This document shows positions 56,171-64,000 of a stretch of DNA of 64,000 nt, piece by piece (within the stretch, counting starts at the first letter, position 1; every line of letters starts with the position of its first letter). Both the position numbers and the translations under genes were made by a program. This DNA is from Allomuricauda sp. Its GTDB lineage: Bacteria > Bacteroidota > Bacteroidia > Flavobacteriales > Flavobacteriaceae. The notes under the pieces were generated by a model that ran no database searches, was not told the origin of the DNA, and saw only the letters and a program-made list of their open reading frames with translations. The stretch is from contig NZ_JACESV010000001.1 in assembly GCF_013911645.1 (NCBI RefSeq), forward strand, positions 682,001 through 746,000. Reading direction: 5' to 3'.

Positions 56171-56752
56171 TTGAAACTAGTTTTTGCCACCCATAACGAC
56201 CATAAGCTGAAAGAAGTCCAGCAATTACTTCCTGAAAACATAGAGCTGTTATCCCTAAAGGATATTGAGTGCTTTGATGAAATTCCCGAAACAGGCGATA
56301 CCTTGGAGGAAAACGCAAAAATAAAAGCAGACTTTGTGACCCAAACCCATGGTTTAAACTGTTTTTCGGACGATACCGGTTTGCTGGTCGATGCTTTGGA
56401 CGGTGCACCCGGGGTCTATTCCGCCAGATATGCGGGGGAACAAAAAAGCGCCAAGGACAATATGGCAAAATTGTTATCTGAGCTAAAAGGGGCGAACGAC
56501 CGTGCGGCACATTTTAAAACCGTGATCCATTTGAATCTACAAGGTAATAGTTACTCGTTTGAAGGTATCGTTGAAGGCGTCATCACAGAAGCGGAATGTG
56601 GTTCCGGCGGATTTGGTTACGACCCTATTTTTAAACCCAATGGGTTCGACAAAACCTTTGGCGAACTGCCATCCGAGACCAAAAACGCTATAAGCCACAG
56701 AGGTAGGGCCATTCAAAAATTGGTTGATTTTTTAAAAAAAGATGCCTCTTAG
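56171..56752 (+). CDS. rdgB: Non-canonical purine NTP pyrophosphatase (RdgB/HAM1)
   Basis: The enzyme hydrolyses ITP, dITP and XTP and so keeps them out of nucleic acids. The 193-residue protein has LVFATHNDHKLKEVQQLL (start written MKL; the codon at 56171 is TTG), DTGLLVDALDGAPGVYSARYAG, GSGGFGYDPIF and AISHRGRAIQKL, all family signatures. No ATG lies closer to the motif, so TTG is accepted as the start. Confidence 0.94.
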   Translation: MKLVFATHNDHKLKEVQQLLPENIELLSLKDIECFDEIPETGDTLEENAKIKADFVTQTHGLNCFSDDTGLLVDALDGAPGVYSARYAGEQKSAKDNMAKLLSELKGANDRAAHFKTVIHLNLQGNSYSFEGIVEGVITEAECGSGGFGYDPIFKPNGFDKTFGELPSETKNAISHRGRAIQKLVDFLKKDAS

Positions 56753-56774
56753 CTTCCACGGAATAAAATTAACG

Positions 56775-56782
56775 TATCTTTG
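56775..56782 (+). promoter_or_regulatory. Possible promoter of the DEAD-box gene, -7 element
   Basis: TATCTTTG matches TAnnTTTG. It would give a leader of about 110 bases containing a five-codon reading frame (56805-56822). The -33 place (CTT) is weak. Confidence 0.4.
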
Positions 56783-56895
56783 CCGCTTTATTAACGCCGC
56801 CGGTATGGGCAAGGTGTTGTGATGGGCTTAAATGGGTTATACAAAAATCGCTCTATACAACACAAACATATTTGCGATTTAAGGTATACACCGCT

Positions 56896-58650
56896 ATGAC
56901 AAAATTTGAAGCCTTGGGGTTGGACAAACCCCTATTGGATGCTATTTCCGACCTCGGATTTGAATCCCCATCAGAAGTACAAGAAAAATCAATCCCAGTT
57001 TTATTGGAAAAGGAAACCGATTTGGTGGCCTTGGCGCAAACAGGAACAGGTAAAACTGCTGCGTTCGGATTTCCGATGATTCAAAAAATCCAAGAGGAAA
57101 GTAGAACCACTCAAGGATTGATCCTCTCCCCTACGCGAGAGCTATGTTTACAGATTACAAACGAGTTAAAACTCTATTCCAAGTATATAAAGGGACTTAA
57201 TGTGGTAGCCATTTATGGTGGTGCCAGCATTACCGAACAAGCACGACAAATTAAAAAAGGGGCGCAGATTGTTGTGGCCACTCCTGGTCGTATGAAAGAT
57301 ATGATCGGCCGAAGAATGGTCGATATTTCCAAAATTGACTACTGCGTATTGGATGAGGCCGATGAAATGTTGAATATGGGCTTCTTTGAGGACATTAAAG
57401 ACATTCTATCCAACACGCCAAAAGAAAAGTTGACGTGGCTTTTTTCCGCAACTATGCCCAAAGAAGTGGCTACGATTGCCAAAAAGTTTATGCACAACCC
57501 TGTTGAGATCACTGTTGGATCTAAAAATGCAGGTGCATCCACCGTACAGCATGAGTATTATGTGGTAGGTGGTCGTGATCGTTATGCAGCGCTTAAGCGT
57601 TTGGCCGATGCCAACCCTGGAATTTTCTCCGTGGTGTTCTGCAGAACCAAGAGGGATACGCAGCGTGTTGCTGAAAAATTGATCGAGGATGGGTACAATG
57701 CCGGAGCTTTGCATGGCGATTTAAGCCAGAACCAAAGGGATTTGGTAATGAACTCGTTCCGAAAAAAACAGGTGCAAATGTTGGTAGCTACCGATGTTGC
57801 TGCCCGTGGTATTGATGTAGACGATATTACACACGTAATCAACTACCAATTGCCCGATGAAATTGAAACCTACACCCACCGTAGTGGGCGTACAGGGCGT
57901 GCCGGCAAATCCGGTATTTCCATGGTCATCATCACCCGCTCCGAACTTCGCAAGATCAAAGCCATCGAGAAAAAAATTCAGCAGGAATTCATAGCCAAAC
58001 AAATTCCTGATGGCATTGAAATCTGCGAGATTCAGTTGTATCATCTGGCCAACAAGATCAAGGAAACCAAAATCAATAAAGAGATTGAGAGTTACCTACC
58101 TGCCATTAACGATGTTTTGGAAGGTATTGACCGTGACGAACTCATCAAAAAAATTGTTTCCGTAGAATTTACCCAGTTTTACAACTACTACAGCAAATCC
58201 AAAGACCTTAACAGTCAGGATTCCGGTAAGGACAGAGGAACTTCCAAAGGGGATATTCCATCGGAGGGCTCAGTACGTTATTTTATCAACGTTGGGGAAC
58301 GCGACGGTTACGACTGGATGTCTTTGAAAGATTTCCTTCGTGATACGCTAAAACTGGAAAAAGAGGACATTTACAATGTCGACACAAAAGACACCTTCTC
58401 GTTCTTTAATTCCGATGCACAACTGACCGAATTCATTCTTCAAACCTTTACCGAATTTAAGGTAGATGGTCGTTTTATTAATGTTGAAGTATCCAAAAAC
58501 CCCGGTGGTAGCGGTGGTGGCGGAAAAGGAGGCAAAAAACGTCGCGGAAAAAAAGGCGGAGGATACCGCGGTGGGAATAAATCCTACAAAGGCGGAAAAA
58601 AAGGAAGTTACGGGAAAAAGGGAGGCAAGAAAAAGCAGGGATTTTATTAG
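56896..58650 (+). CDS. DEAD-box RNA helicase with RNA-binding tail
   Basis: A 584-residue ATP-dependent RNA helicase of the DeaD/CsdA group that helps ribosome assembly and mRNA unwinding. Motifs in order: Q-motif region FEALGLDKPLLDAISDLGF, Walker A AQTGTGKTAA, PTRELCLQ, TPGRMKD, VLDEADEM, FSATMPKE, ATDVAARGIDV and HRSGRTGRAGKSG. A DbpA-type RNA-binding domain follows (RYFINVGERDGYDWMSL), then a Gly/Lys-rich tail (GKKRRGKKGGGYRGG). ATG 56896 (MTKFEAL) is preferred to the upstream TTG. A long leader is typical of cold-induced helicases. Confidence 0.95.
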   Translation: MTKFEALGLDKPLLDAISDLGFESPSEVQEKSIPVLLEKETDLVALAQTGTGKTAAFGFPMIQKIQEESRTTQGLILSPTRELCLQITNELKLYSKYIKGLNVVAIYGGASITEQARQIKKGAQIVVATPGRMKDMIGRRMVDISKIDYCVLDEADEMLNMGFFEDIKDILSNTPKEKLTWLFSATMPKEVATIAKKFMHNPVEITVGSKNAGASTVQHEYYVVGGRDRYAALKRLADANPGIFSVVFCRTKRDTQRVAEKLIEDGYNAGALHGDLSQNQRDLVMNSFRKKQVQMLVATDVAARGIDVDDITHVINYQLPDEIETYTHRSGRTGRAGKSGISMVIITRSELRKIKAIEKKIQQEFIAKQIPDGIEICEIQLYHLANKIKETKINKEIESYLPAINDVLEGIDRDELIKKIVSVEFTQFYNYYSKSKDLNSQDSGKDRGTSKGDIPSEGSVRYFINVGERDGYDWMSLKDFLRDTLKLEKEDIYNVDTKDTFSFFNSDAQLTEFILQTFTEFKVDGRFINVEVSKNPGGSGGGGKGGKKRRGKKGGGYRGGNKSYKGGKKGSYGKKGGKKKQGFY

Positions 58651-58725
58651 TTAATTCTATATTAAATGGTAAGTATCTCCTATTTATTTTTCTTTGTTTA
58701 GTACTTTTATAGCTACAAAGGTTGC

Positions 58726-59511
58726 ATGAGAAGATTACTACTTATACTATTGTCCCTAATCCCACTGCTAGGTTTTTCCCAAGTTGAAGATGGTCAAAAC
58801 CAAGAGGTAAAGGAGTTTACCGCCACAGTGATCAATGCCCAAACGGAATTTCCTTTGGAAAGTGTGCACGTGGTGAACCTGAACCAAGTAAAAGGCACCA
58901 TTACAAACCAGAATGGTAAGTTTACCATACCTGCGGCGGTCAACGATACGCTTTACTTTTCGTATTTAGGATTTAAAACCCAAAAAGTACGGGTAACCAA
59001 CGATATGTTCCGGTTTGGAAATACCGAAATTGCATTGACAGAATTGGCCTATGCACTTGAAGAAGTGGTTGTAAGACCATACCAGCTTACGGGCTATCTG
59101 GAAATTGATGTCAAGAACCTTCCTGTGAACAATAATGCGTACCAGTACAGTATTTCTGGTCTCAATACCAGCTACGAAGCAGGGAATAAAAGTCCGAGTG
59201 CGGTAACCAAGGTTTTGGGGGCCATTCTTAATCCAGCAGACCTCTTGCGAAATCTTTTTGGAAAAAAACCACGGCAAATGCGCAAGTTGCGGCAAATTAA
59301 AGAGGACGACAATATTAGGGATCTTTTGGCATCAAAGTTTGATAGGGAAACCCTTACCGAACTGCTGCAATTGGAAAAAGTGGATATTGAGGACATCCTC
59401 AACAACTGCAACTATTCCAAATCATTCATCAAAACAGCGAACGACCTTCAAATTTTGGATGCAATTTCCAGCTGCTACGAAGAGTACAAAGTGCTAAACA
59501 GAAACCAATAA
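58726..59511 (+). CDS. Exported carboxypeptidase-like regulatory domain protein
   Basis: A 261-residue protein with a Sec signal peptide (RRLLLILLSLIPLLGFSQ, cut before VEDG). Residues about 30-115 form a CarboxypepD_reg-like beta-sandwich (ATVINAQTEFPLESVHVVNL, GTITNQNGKFTIPA, DTLYFSYLGFKTQKVRV), as at the N-terminus of TonB-dependent receptors, but no barrel or plug follows. The second half is basic and helical (NLFGKKPRQMRKLRQIKEDD). Its function is unknown. Confidence 0.85.
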   Translation: MRRLLLILLSLIPLLGFSQVEDGQNQEVKEFTATVINAQTEFPLESVHVVNLNQVKGTITNQNGKFTIPAAVNDTLYFSYLGFKTQKVRVTNDMFRFGNTEIALTELAYALEEVVVRPYQLTGYLEIDVKNLPVNNNAYQYSISGLNTSYEAGNKSPSAVTKVLGAILNPADLLRNLFGKKPRQMRKLRQIKEDDNIRDLLASKFDRETLTELLQLEKVDIEDILNNCNYSKSFIKTANDLQILDAISSCYEEYKVLNRNQ

Positions 59512-59609
59512 CGACCAACTTAACCCTGCTCTTGGGATAGTATTGCCCCGCTATAAATAAATTTCATATTTACGTGTGCATTTTATAGCTTTAAACAAAA
59601 TCCCGATCC

Positions 59610-61292
59610 ATGAAAAAACTACTTGTTGTATTGTCAGTTCTACCTTTGTTTATTGGCTGCAAGCAAGTTGAAAAAAAGCAGCAAGAAACCCATGTAGTTG
59701 AAAAAGTGGCGCCCAAAAAGGAGGTGCCCTTTGTTTGGGAAGGTGCCAATATTTATTTTCTGTTGACGGATCGTTTTAATAACGGAAACCCTGAAAACGA
59801 TGTGAATTTAGACAGAACCGAGGAAACTGGGGTCTTAAGAGGTTTTGAAGGAGGCGACATTGAGGGAATCACACAAAAAATTGAAGAAGGCTATTTTACC
59901 GACTTGGGGATCAATGCCATTTGGTTTACGCCCGTGGTGGAACAAATTCACGGAGCAACCGACGAAGGAACTGGTAAAACGTATGGCTATCACGGTTACT
60001 GGGCTAAGGATTGGACTTCCATTGACCCTAACTTCGGAACACGGAAAGACTTGGAAAAACTGGTAAAAACAGCGCACGGGAAAGGAATTCGTGTTCTTTT
60101 GGATGTAGTTTTGAACCATACCGGACCTGTTACGGAAAAAGATCCTGTTTGGCCCGATGATTGGGTGAGAACCAATCCAAAATGTGAGTTTACCACCTAT
60201 GAAAACACCACAGCTTGCACCTTGGTGGAGAATTTACCGGATATCCTTACCGAAACCGATGAAGCTGTGGAACTGCCCGATGCCCTTTTGGCCAAATGGA
60301 AAGATGAGGGACGTTTGAGCAAGGAACTGGACGAACTCCAACTCTTTTTTGAACGCACTGGGTACCCAAGAACTCCAAAATACTACATCATCAAATGGCT
60401 TACGGATTATATTAATGATCTAGGGGTTGATGGTTTCCGTGTAGACACTGTGAAGCACGTGAATGAAAACGCTTGGGCAGACCTTTACAAAGAGGCGAAC
60501 TACGCATTTGAATCATGGAAGAAAAAGCATCAGCATAAAATATTGGACGATAATCCATTTTATATGGTCGGCGAAGTCTATAACTATGGTATTTCGGGTG
60601 GTCGAGAATTTGATTTTGGGGACAAAAAAGTGGATTTTTTTGACTATGGATTTAAAAGTCTCATCAATTTTGAGCTCAAAAACGATGCGGACAAGAGTTA
60701 CGAGGCCATCTTTAAAAAATATAGCAAACTGCTTCAAACCAAACTAAAGGACAGGAGCGTTCTCAACTATTTAACCTCACACGATGATGGTGCCCCCTAC
60801 GACAAGGAAAGAACAAAACCCTATCGCACGGCCAATGTGCTATTACTTACACCTGGCGCATCGCAGGTGTATTATGGCGATGAGACCGCTAGAAATTTAA
60901 TTATTGATGGCACCGAGGGAGACGCCACCTTACGCTCGTTTATGAACTGGGAAGATTTGGACAGCCTGCCCGAAACACAAAAAATTCACAAACACTGGCA
61001 AAAATTGGGTCAGTTCCGAGCAAACCACCCTGCCATTGGAGCAGGTAAACACAAACGATTGGCCAAATCGCCCTATGTATTTTCAAGGACGTATGTCAAT
61101 GGGAAATATCGAGACAAAGTAGTTGTGGGGTTGGATTTGCCTAAAGGAAAAAAGTCGCTTTGGGTAAAAGGATTCTTTGGTGACGGTACCATCTTGTACG
61201 ACACCTATTCCGAGACCGAAGTTACCGTGGCCAACGGAAAAGTGCTATTGGATAATGATTATGACATTGCCCTGCTGGAACTTGTGGAATAA
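59610..61292 (+). CDS. Alpha-amylase family (GH13) lipoprotein
   Basis: A 560-residue glycoside hydrolase with a lipoprotein signal peptide (KLLVVLSVLPLFIGC, Cys17), so it is probably anchored in the outer membrane or periplasm and acts on alpha-glucans. GH13 regions: DVVLNHTG, nucleophile Asp in GFRVDTVKHV, acid/base Glu in FYMVGEVYNYG and YLTSHDDGAP, where the last is a variant of the usual NHD. A metal-site NNGNPENDVN lies near the N-terminus. It is not in a starch utilisation (sus) cluster. Confidence 0.93.
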   Translation: MKKLLVVLSVLPLFIGCKQVEKKQQETHVVEKVAPKKEVPFVWEGANIYFLLTDRFNNGNPENDVNLDRTEETGVLRGFEGGDIEGITQKIEEGYFTDLGINAIWFTPVVEQIHGATDEGTGKTYGYHGYWAKDWTSIDPNFGTRKDLEKLVKTAHGKGIRVLLDVVLNHTGPVTEKDPVWPDDWVRTNPKCEFTTYENTTACTLVENLPDILTETDEAVELPDALLAKWKDEGRLSKELDELQLFFERTGYPRTPKYYIIKWLTDYINDLGVDGFRVDTVKHVNENAWADLYKEANYAFESWKKKHQHKILDDNPFYMVGEVYNYGISGGREFDFGDKKVDFFDYGFKSLINFELKNDADKSYEAIFKKYSKLLQTKLKDRSVLNYLTSHDDGAPYDKERTKPYRTANVLLLTPGASQVYYGDETARNLIIDGTEGDATLRSFMNWEDLDSLPETQKIHKHWQKLGQFRANHPAIGAGKHKRLAKSPYVFSRTYVNGKYRDKVVVGLDLPKGKKSLWVKGFFGDGTILYDTYSETEVTVANGKVLLDNDYDIALLELVE

Positions 61293-61295
61293 TCC

Positions 61296-61676
61296 CTATT
61301 GCCTAGAGTGCAGTGCGATTCGGTTCCCCTCTGAATCTAAAAAAACCGCCATGTACCCTATTTCGGGACTTATCTGTGTCTTGGGTTGAACAATTTTACC
61401 TCCGTTCGGTTCAATACGGTCGAGTTCGTTTTGAACGTCTAAACTATTGAAGTAAATCAACGCCCCTTTGCTTTTACTGGGTTTGTACCAATCCTTGTTA
61501 TGAATCAGTGAGCCTGAAGCGCCTGGTTTTCCATGATCTGCAGGAAACCATCCCATTTTGGTGCCTCCAAAGTCCTGTAACTTTATATCAACTTGAAAAA
61601 CCGCATCATAAAACGATTTTGCTCGTTCCATATCCTTAACGGGAATCTCGAACCAGCCTACCATATTAAAATCCAT
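61296..61676 (-). CDS. VOC family (glyoxalase-like) protein
   Basis: A 126-residue vicinal-oxygen-chelate fold protein: MVGWFEIPVKDMERAKSFYD at the N-terminus, ALIYFNSLDVQNELDRI in the middle and GYMAVFLDSEGNRIALHS at the end. The metal ligands and substrate are not predictable. It follows the SRPBCC gene by 3 bases on the same strand. Confidence 0.92.
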   Translation of the reverse strand: MDFNMVGWFEIPVKDMERAKSFYDAVFQVDIKLQDFGGTKMGWFPADHGKPGASGSLIHNKDWYKPSKSKGALIYFNSLDVQNELDRIEPNGGKIVQPKTQISPEIGYMAVFLDSEGNRIALHSRQ

Positions 61677-61679
61677 AGC

Positions 61680-62207
61680 CTATTTATTTTCCAATATTTT
61701 CTTTAAACTCGCCAGACCTTCTTCAAAATCTTTTCCCACCGCCTTGTCCATGTTCATGAACAGCATCATAATGCTCATCGGGAATTTGTTCTTTCCAGAA
61801 AAGCCCCAAACTACTTTAGTCCTATCCTTCTCCACCTCTTTGGTAACGATATAAGCATCCGAAGTGGATTTAAATGGTTTTAAGAATCGAAGCTCGGACT
61901 CAATTCGCTCACCTTCCACAATTTTGGTGATTTCCTGCTCCCCCTTCCCTACTTCTTTGTTGCCTTCCCAATAGTTAATGGCTCCTACCTCACCATCCGT
62001 TCCCGTAAACTTTTTTTTCATATCGAGATCACGTTTACCCCATGGAGACCATTCATCCTGTCGTTTTAAGGATTTGAGATACTCAAAAACAACGCTTTTA
62101 GGTTTGTAAATTTCTATAGAGCGGGAGACATTGTAGTTTTTTGGGGCGATAGCTGCCAAAATAATGATCAACAACACTATACCTAAGACAATATATAGCA
62201 CTATCAT
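61680..62207 (-). CDS. SRPBCC family protein with membrane anchor
   Basis: A 175-residue protein with an N-terminal helix (IVLYIVLGIVLLIIILAAIA) and a START-like SRPBCC domain: SRSIEIYKPKSVVFEYLKSL, DEWSPWGKRD, then TKVVWGFSGKNKFPMSIMML and DFEEGLASLKKIL. Such domains bind hydrophobic ligands; this branch is of the polyketide-cyclase/dehydrase type with unknown ligand. It pairs with the VOC gene, and the two are often neighbours in Flavobacteriia. Confidence 0.9.
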   Translation of the reverse strand: MIVLYIVLGIVLLIIILAAIAPKNYNVSRSIEIYKPKSVVFEYLKSLKRQDEWSPWGKRDLDMKKKFTGTDGEVGAINYWEGNKEVGKGEQEITKIVEGERIESELRFLKPFKSTSDAYIVTKEVEKDRTKVVWGFSGKNKFPMSIMMLFMNMDKAVGKDFEEGLASLKKILENK

Positions 62208-62249
62208 AGCTGTAATTTATTGGTTATCAACTAAAAATACGAAATTTAT

Positions 62250-62903
62250 TTACTTGGAAAGGTATCTTTTTATAATCCCCTCAACATCTTTTATGGATTT
62301 TTTGGTCCAATCCAATCGTTTTTCAAACACCTCTATATCGGTTAATTGCCAATTTAGGTCGGAATCGCGCACTTTTTGTGCCAATTGTTGGATGATGATG
62401 GCCGCAGAAACGGAAACATTCAGGCTCTCGGAAAACCCGACCATTGGAATTTTAAGGAATCCGTCGGCCTGCTGCATTACTTCTTCTGACAACCCTTCTT
62501 TTTCGGTTCCAAAGAAAATTGCCGATTTCATGGTTGGAAAAAAATCAGGCAGGATAGTGGAATCGTTGTGCGGTGTAGTGGCGATTATTTGATAACCATC
62601 CTCCTTTAATTTGGAGATACAATCGGTCGTGGTTTGGTAGCGATGCACATCTACCCACTGTTCGGCTCCCATGGCTATATTTTTGTCCAAACGTTTGCCA
62701 AAACGATCCTCTATCACATGTACATCCTGTACCCCAAAAACATCACAACTGCGAATTATGGCACTTGTATTGTGCAATTGATATACATCTTCCACCGCTA
62801 CGGTAATATGTTTGGTCCGTTGTTGAAGCACATCCAAAAAACGCTGTTTTCGCTCTTCGGTAAGGTAGGTTTCCAAGTATGTCAACAAATCATGGTCAAA
62901 CAT
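62250..62903 (-). CDS. SpoU/TrmH-type RNA 2'-O-methyltransferase
   Basis: A 217-residue SPOUT-family RNA ribose methyltransferase. Motif 1 (NTSAIIRSCDVFGVQDVHVI), motif 2 (AIFFGTEKEGLSEEVMQQAD) and motif 3 (KIPMVGFSESLNVSVSAAII) are all present. The TrmH-like N-terminus (FLDVLQQRTKHITVAVEDVY) suggests tRNA Gm18 as the target. It lies 42 bases before the SRPBCC gene. Confidence 0.93.
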   Translation of the reverse strand: MFDHDLLTYLETYLTEERKQRFLDVLQQRTKHITVAVEDVYQLHNTSAIIRSCDVFGVQDVHVIEDRFGKRLDKNIAMGAEQWVDVHRYQTTTDCISKLKEDGYQIIATTPHNDSTILPDFFPTMKSAIFFGTEKEGLSEEVMQQADGFLKIPMVGFSESLNVSVSAAIIIQQLAQKVRDSDLNWQLTDIEVFEKRLDWTKKSIKDVEGIIKRYLSK

Positions 62904-63021
62904 AAAACCAAGATAGGAAAAATTGGAATTTTGGTTTCTTGAAAAATGGATTTGTTATCTTAGGACGAACGTATTTTTTATAAGTTGATTTTAATTTTGA
63001 AAATGCTTGATTAACCAAAAA

Positions 63022-64000
63022 ATGATTTTTTTAAAAAACATATTCAAATCAAACAAAAGGAATGAGGAAAAAACTCCTCCTAATAATGAAAAATCAACCG
63101 AATTTGGTCTTGGCGAATTTGATTTAAATGATTTTCCCGAACAAGACAGAAGTAAGTCATTTTATTTTCATGAATACAACAAGCCAGATGGCGAGTGGGT
63201 TGAAATTGATGAGCCTATTTGCAAAATCCGTATAGGTGAAATGAGCGGATTTGCATTTAAATCGGCAAGTGTTATGGCTTCAGAATCTGGAATTTTAGAA
63301 CATACTTTAAAAAAAGGAGATTTAATTTCAAATGGCAACATTTTCTATAAGCTACATCAAAAAGGAAAATATGTAAATGAAAACACAACCGATAATGTTG
63401 AGTTTAAGTCATACTTTTTAAAAGGTAAATCATTTTCATTCCAAAAATGGCTTGTAGAAGATGGATCCTACGTTCAGAAAGGTTCTGATATTTATGAATA
63501 TTCAAGGTCTATTCTTGCTAATGCACAGTTAACTAGATTAGGAGGTAAACCTAAAGATAATGAACTAAAACATAAAGCCGAAAAAAGTGGATATATAGAT
63601 TTGTATTTAAAAACACCTTCACTTCATATTACTGAAAACGAATTAATGTACGTTATTAGAAAAAATGATAAAGAAAGAATTAATAGAAAATTCATAAACG
63701 AGCCAAACATTATTAAAGACGAGTTTACCAACTCAACTATTATTAAGTGGGAAAAAGTAAGTTCGAGATTTCAAATAAGTGCAGGAGTTAAGACAAAATC
63801 GGACAATTTAATCACAGATTTTCTTTTCAGTTTTAACTACATAGATAATGCTGACCAAATCGTATTTCATTTTGACCCAAAACAAATAAAACCAAAACAA
63901 TCCGACAAAGTCTTTTTCTTATTTGAAAACGGAGAACAAATTCAGTATGAACTAACTGAAAATCCAGTTTTATCAAAAAACCGTCTAAATGAGAAAATTA
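63022..64000 (+). CDS. Unrecognised protein with lipoyl/biotinyl-like repeats (3' end beyond window)
   Basis: The frame opens with ATG at 63022 and remains open through 326 codons to the window edge. I do not recognise the family. Residues about 75-115 (ASESGILEHTLKKGDLISNG) and 135-165 (KWLVEDGSYVQKGSDIYEYS) resemble the S/A-G-x-hydrophobic…V-x-x-G-D/S turns of biotinyl/lipoyl-like barrels, and a third similar unit (AEKSGYIDLYLKTPSLHITE) follows, but no biotin-type lysine site is obvious. There is no signal peptide. It is much more AT-rich than the neighbouring genes, suggesting recent acquisition. Confidence 0.65.
   Translation, partial: MIFLKNIFKSNKRNEEKTPPNNEKSTEFGLGEFDLNDFPEQDRSKSFYFHEYNKPDGEWVEIDEPICKIRIGEMSGFAFKSASVMASESGILEHTLKKGDLISNGNIFYKLHQKGKYVNENTTDNVEFKSYFLKGKSFSFQKWLVEDGSYVQKGSDIYEYSRSILANAQLTRLGGKPKDNELKHKAEKSGYIDLYLKTPSLHITENELMYVIRKNDKERINRKFINEPNIIKDEFTNSTIIKWEKVSSRFQISAGVKTKSDNLITDFLFSFNYIDNADQIVFHFDPKQIKPKQSDKVFFLFENGEQIQYELTENPVLSKNRLNEKI

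Overview
The window comes from a marine-type member of the Bacteroidota, family Flavobacteriaceae, most like Muricauda/Allomuricauda. This rests on gene content and promoters, since no rRNA is present. Indicators are PorD and BamD beside coaBC and an Rpb6-type omega subunit, a long GAPDH, a phosphoserine phosphatase-phosphoglycerate dehydrogenase fusion, a monomeric isocitrate dehydrogenase, several flavobacterial domain-of-unknown-function proteins, and promoters of the form TTG-N19/20-TAnnTTTG without strong Shine-Dalgarno sites. Most of the window is ordinary chromosomal backbone at moderate GC.

Layout. 1-8412 (minus strand): glycosyltransferase (cut by the window edge), fabI, recN, porD, coaBC, omega, bamD, dapA and a DUF6913-like gene. 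8474-10357: a 5'-nucleotidase split into two genes. 10358-13870: a GC-rich cadherin/BspA-like surface lipoprotein flanked on both sides by repeat-rich, gene-free islands. 13871-17554 (minus): a small conserved protein, ligA, prmC and a GNAT gene. 17585-20710 (plus): ribD, HAD hydrolase, EamA permease and YigZ. 21023-24252: thioesterase, dnaA, a tyrosine phosphatase and an RsmI-like methyltransferase.

24261-26496 is the most unusual piece. It is an AT-rich 2.2 kb block bounded by two 126-bp direct copies of the 3' end of the methyltransferase gene. It encodes a double-glycine leader peptide precursor followed, after a strong hairpin terminator, by two CPBP (CAAX/Abi) membrane proteases and a tiny two-helix membrane protein. 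It looks like an inserted secreted-peptide and self-immunity cassette.

26664-49633: a lysozyme-like protein, mltG, GNAT, dapF, a Deg-type protease, GAPDH, a coiled-coil membrane protein, trmD, rplS, monomeric icd, a GntP permease, DUF6095, DUF4294, M42 peptidase, NUDIX hydrolase, hisS, DUF6495-like, DUF4168, rpsF-rpsR-rplI, a LytTR regulator and priA. 49637-64000: DUF2147, YihY, nadC, rlmH, a ParE-type toxin-antitoxin pair, the SerB-SerA fusion, a small methyltransferase, a NTP pyrophosphatase, a DEAD-box helicase, a carboxypeptidase-like-domain protein, a GH13 amylase, VOC and SRPBCC proteins, a SpoU methylase and an incomplete AT-rich gene of unknown function.

Two families of non-coding repeats run through the window. 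One is a palindromic REP/MITE-like family with arms such as TGTCAG-GTTGAGCGGAGTCGA. The other is a set of intergenic islands (10.4-11.1, 13.1-13.9, 20.7-21.0, 43.5-43.9, 51.9-52.2 and 55.3-55.7 kb) built from shared short words, including one 43-bp module present in two islands in opposite orientation. Both families also appear inside the prmC reading frame. No rRNA, tRNA, CRISPR, transposase or phage genes were recognised.
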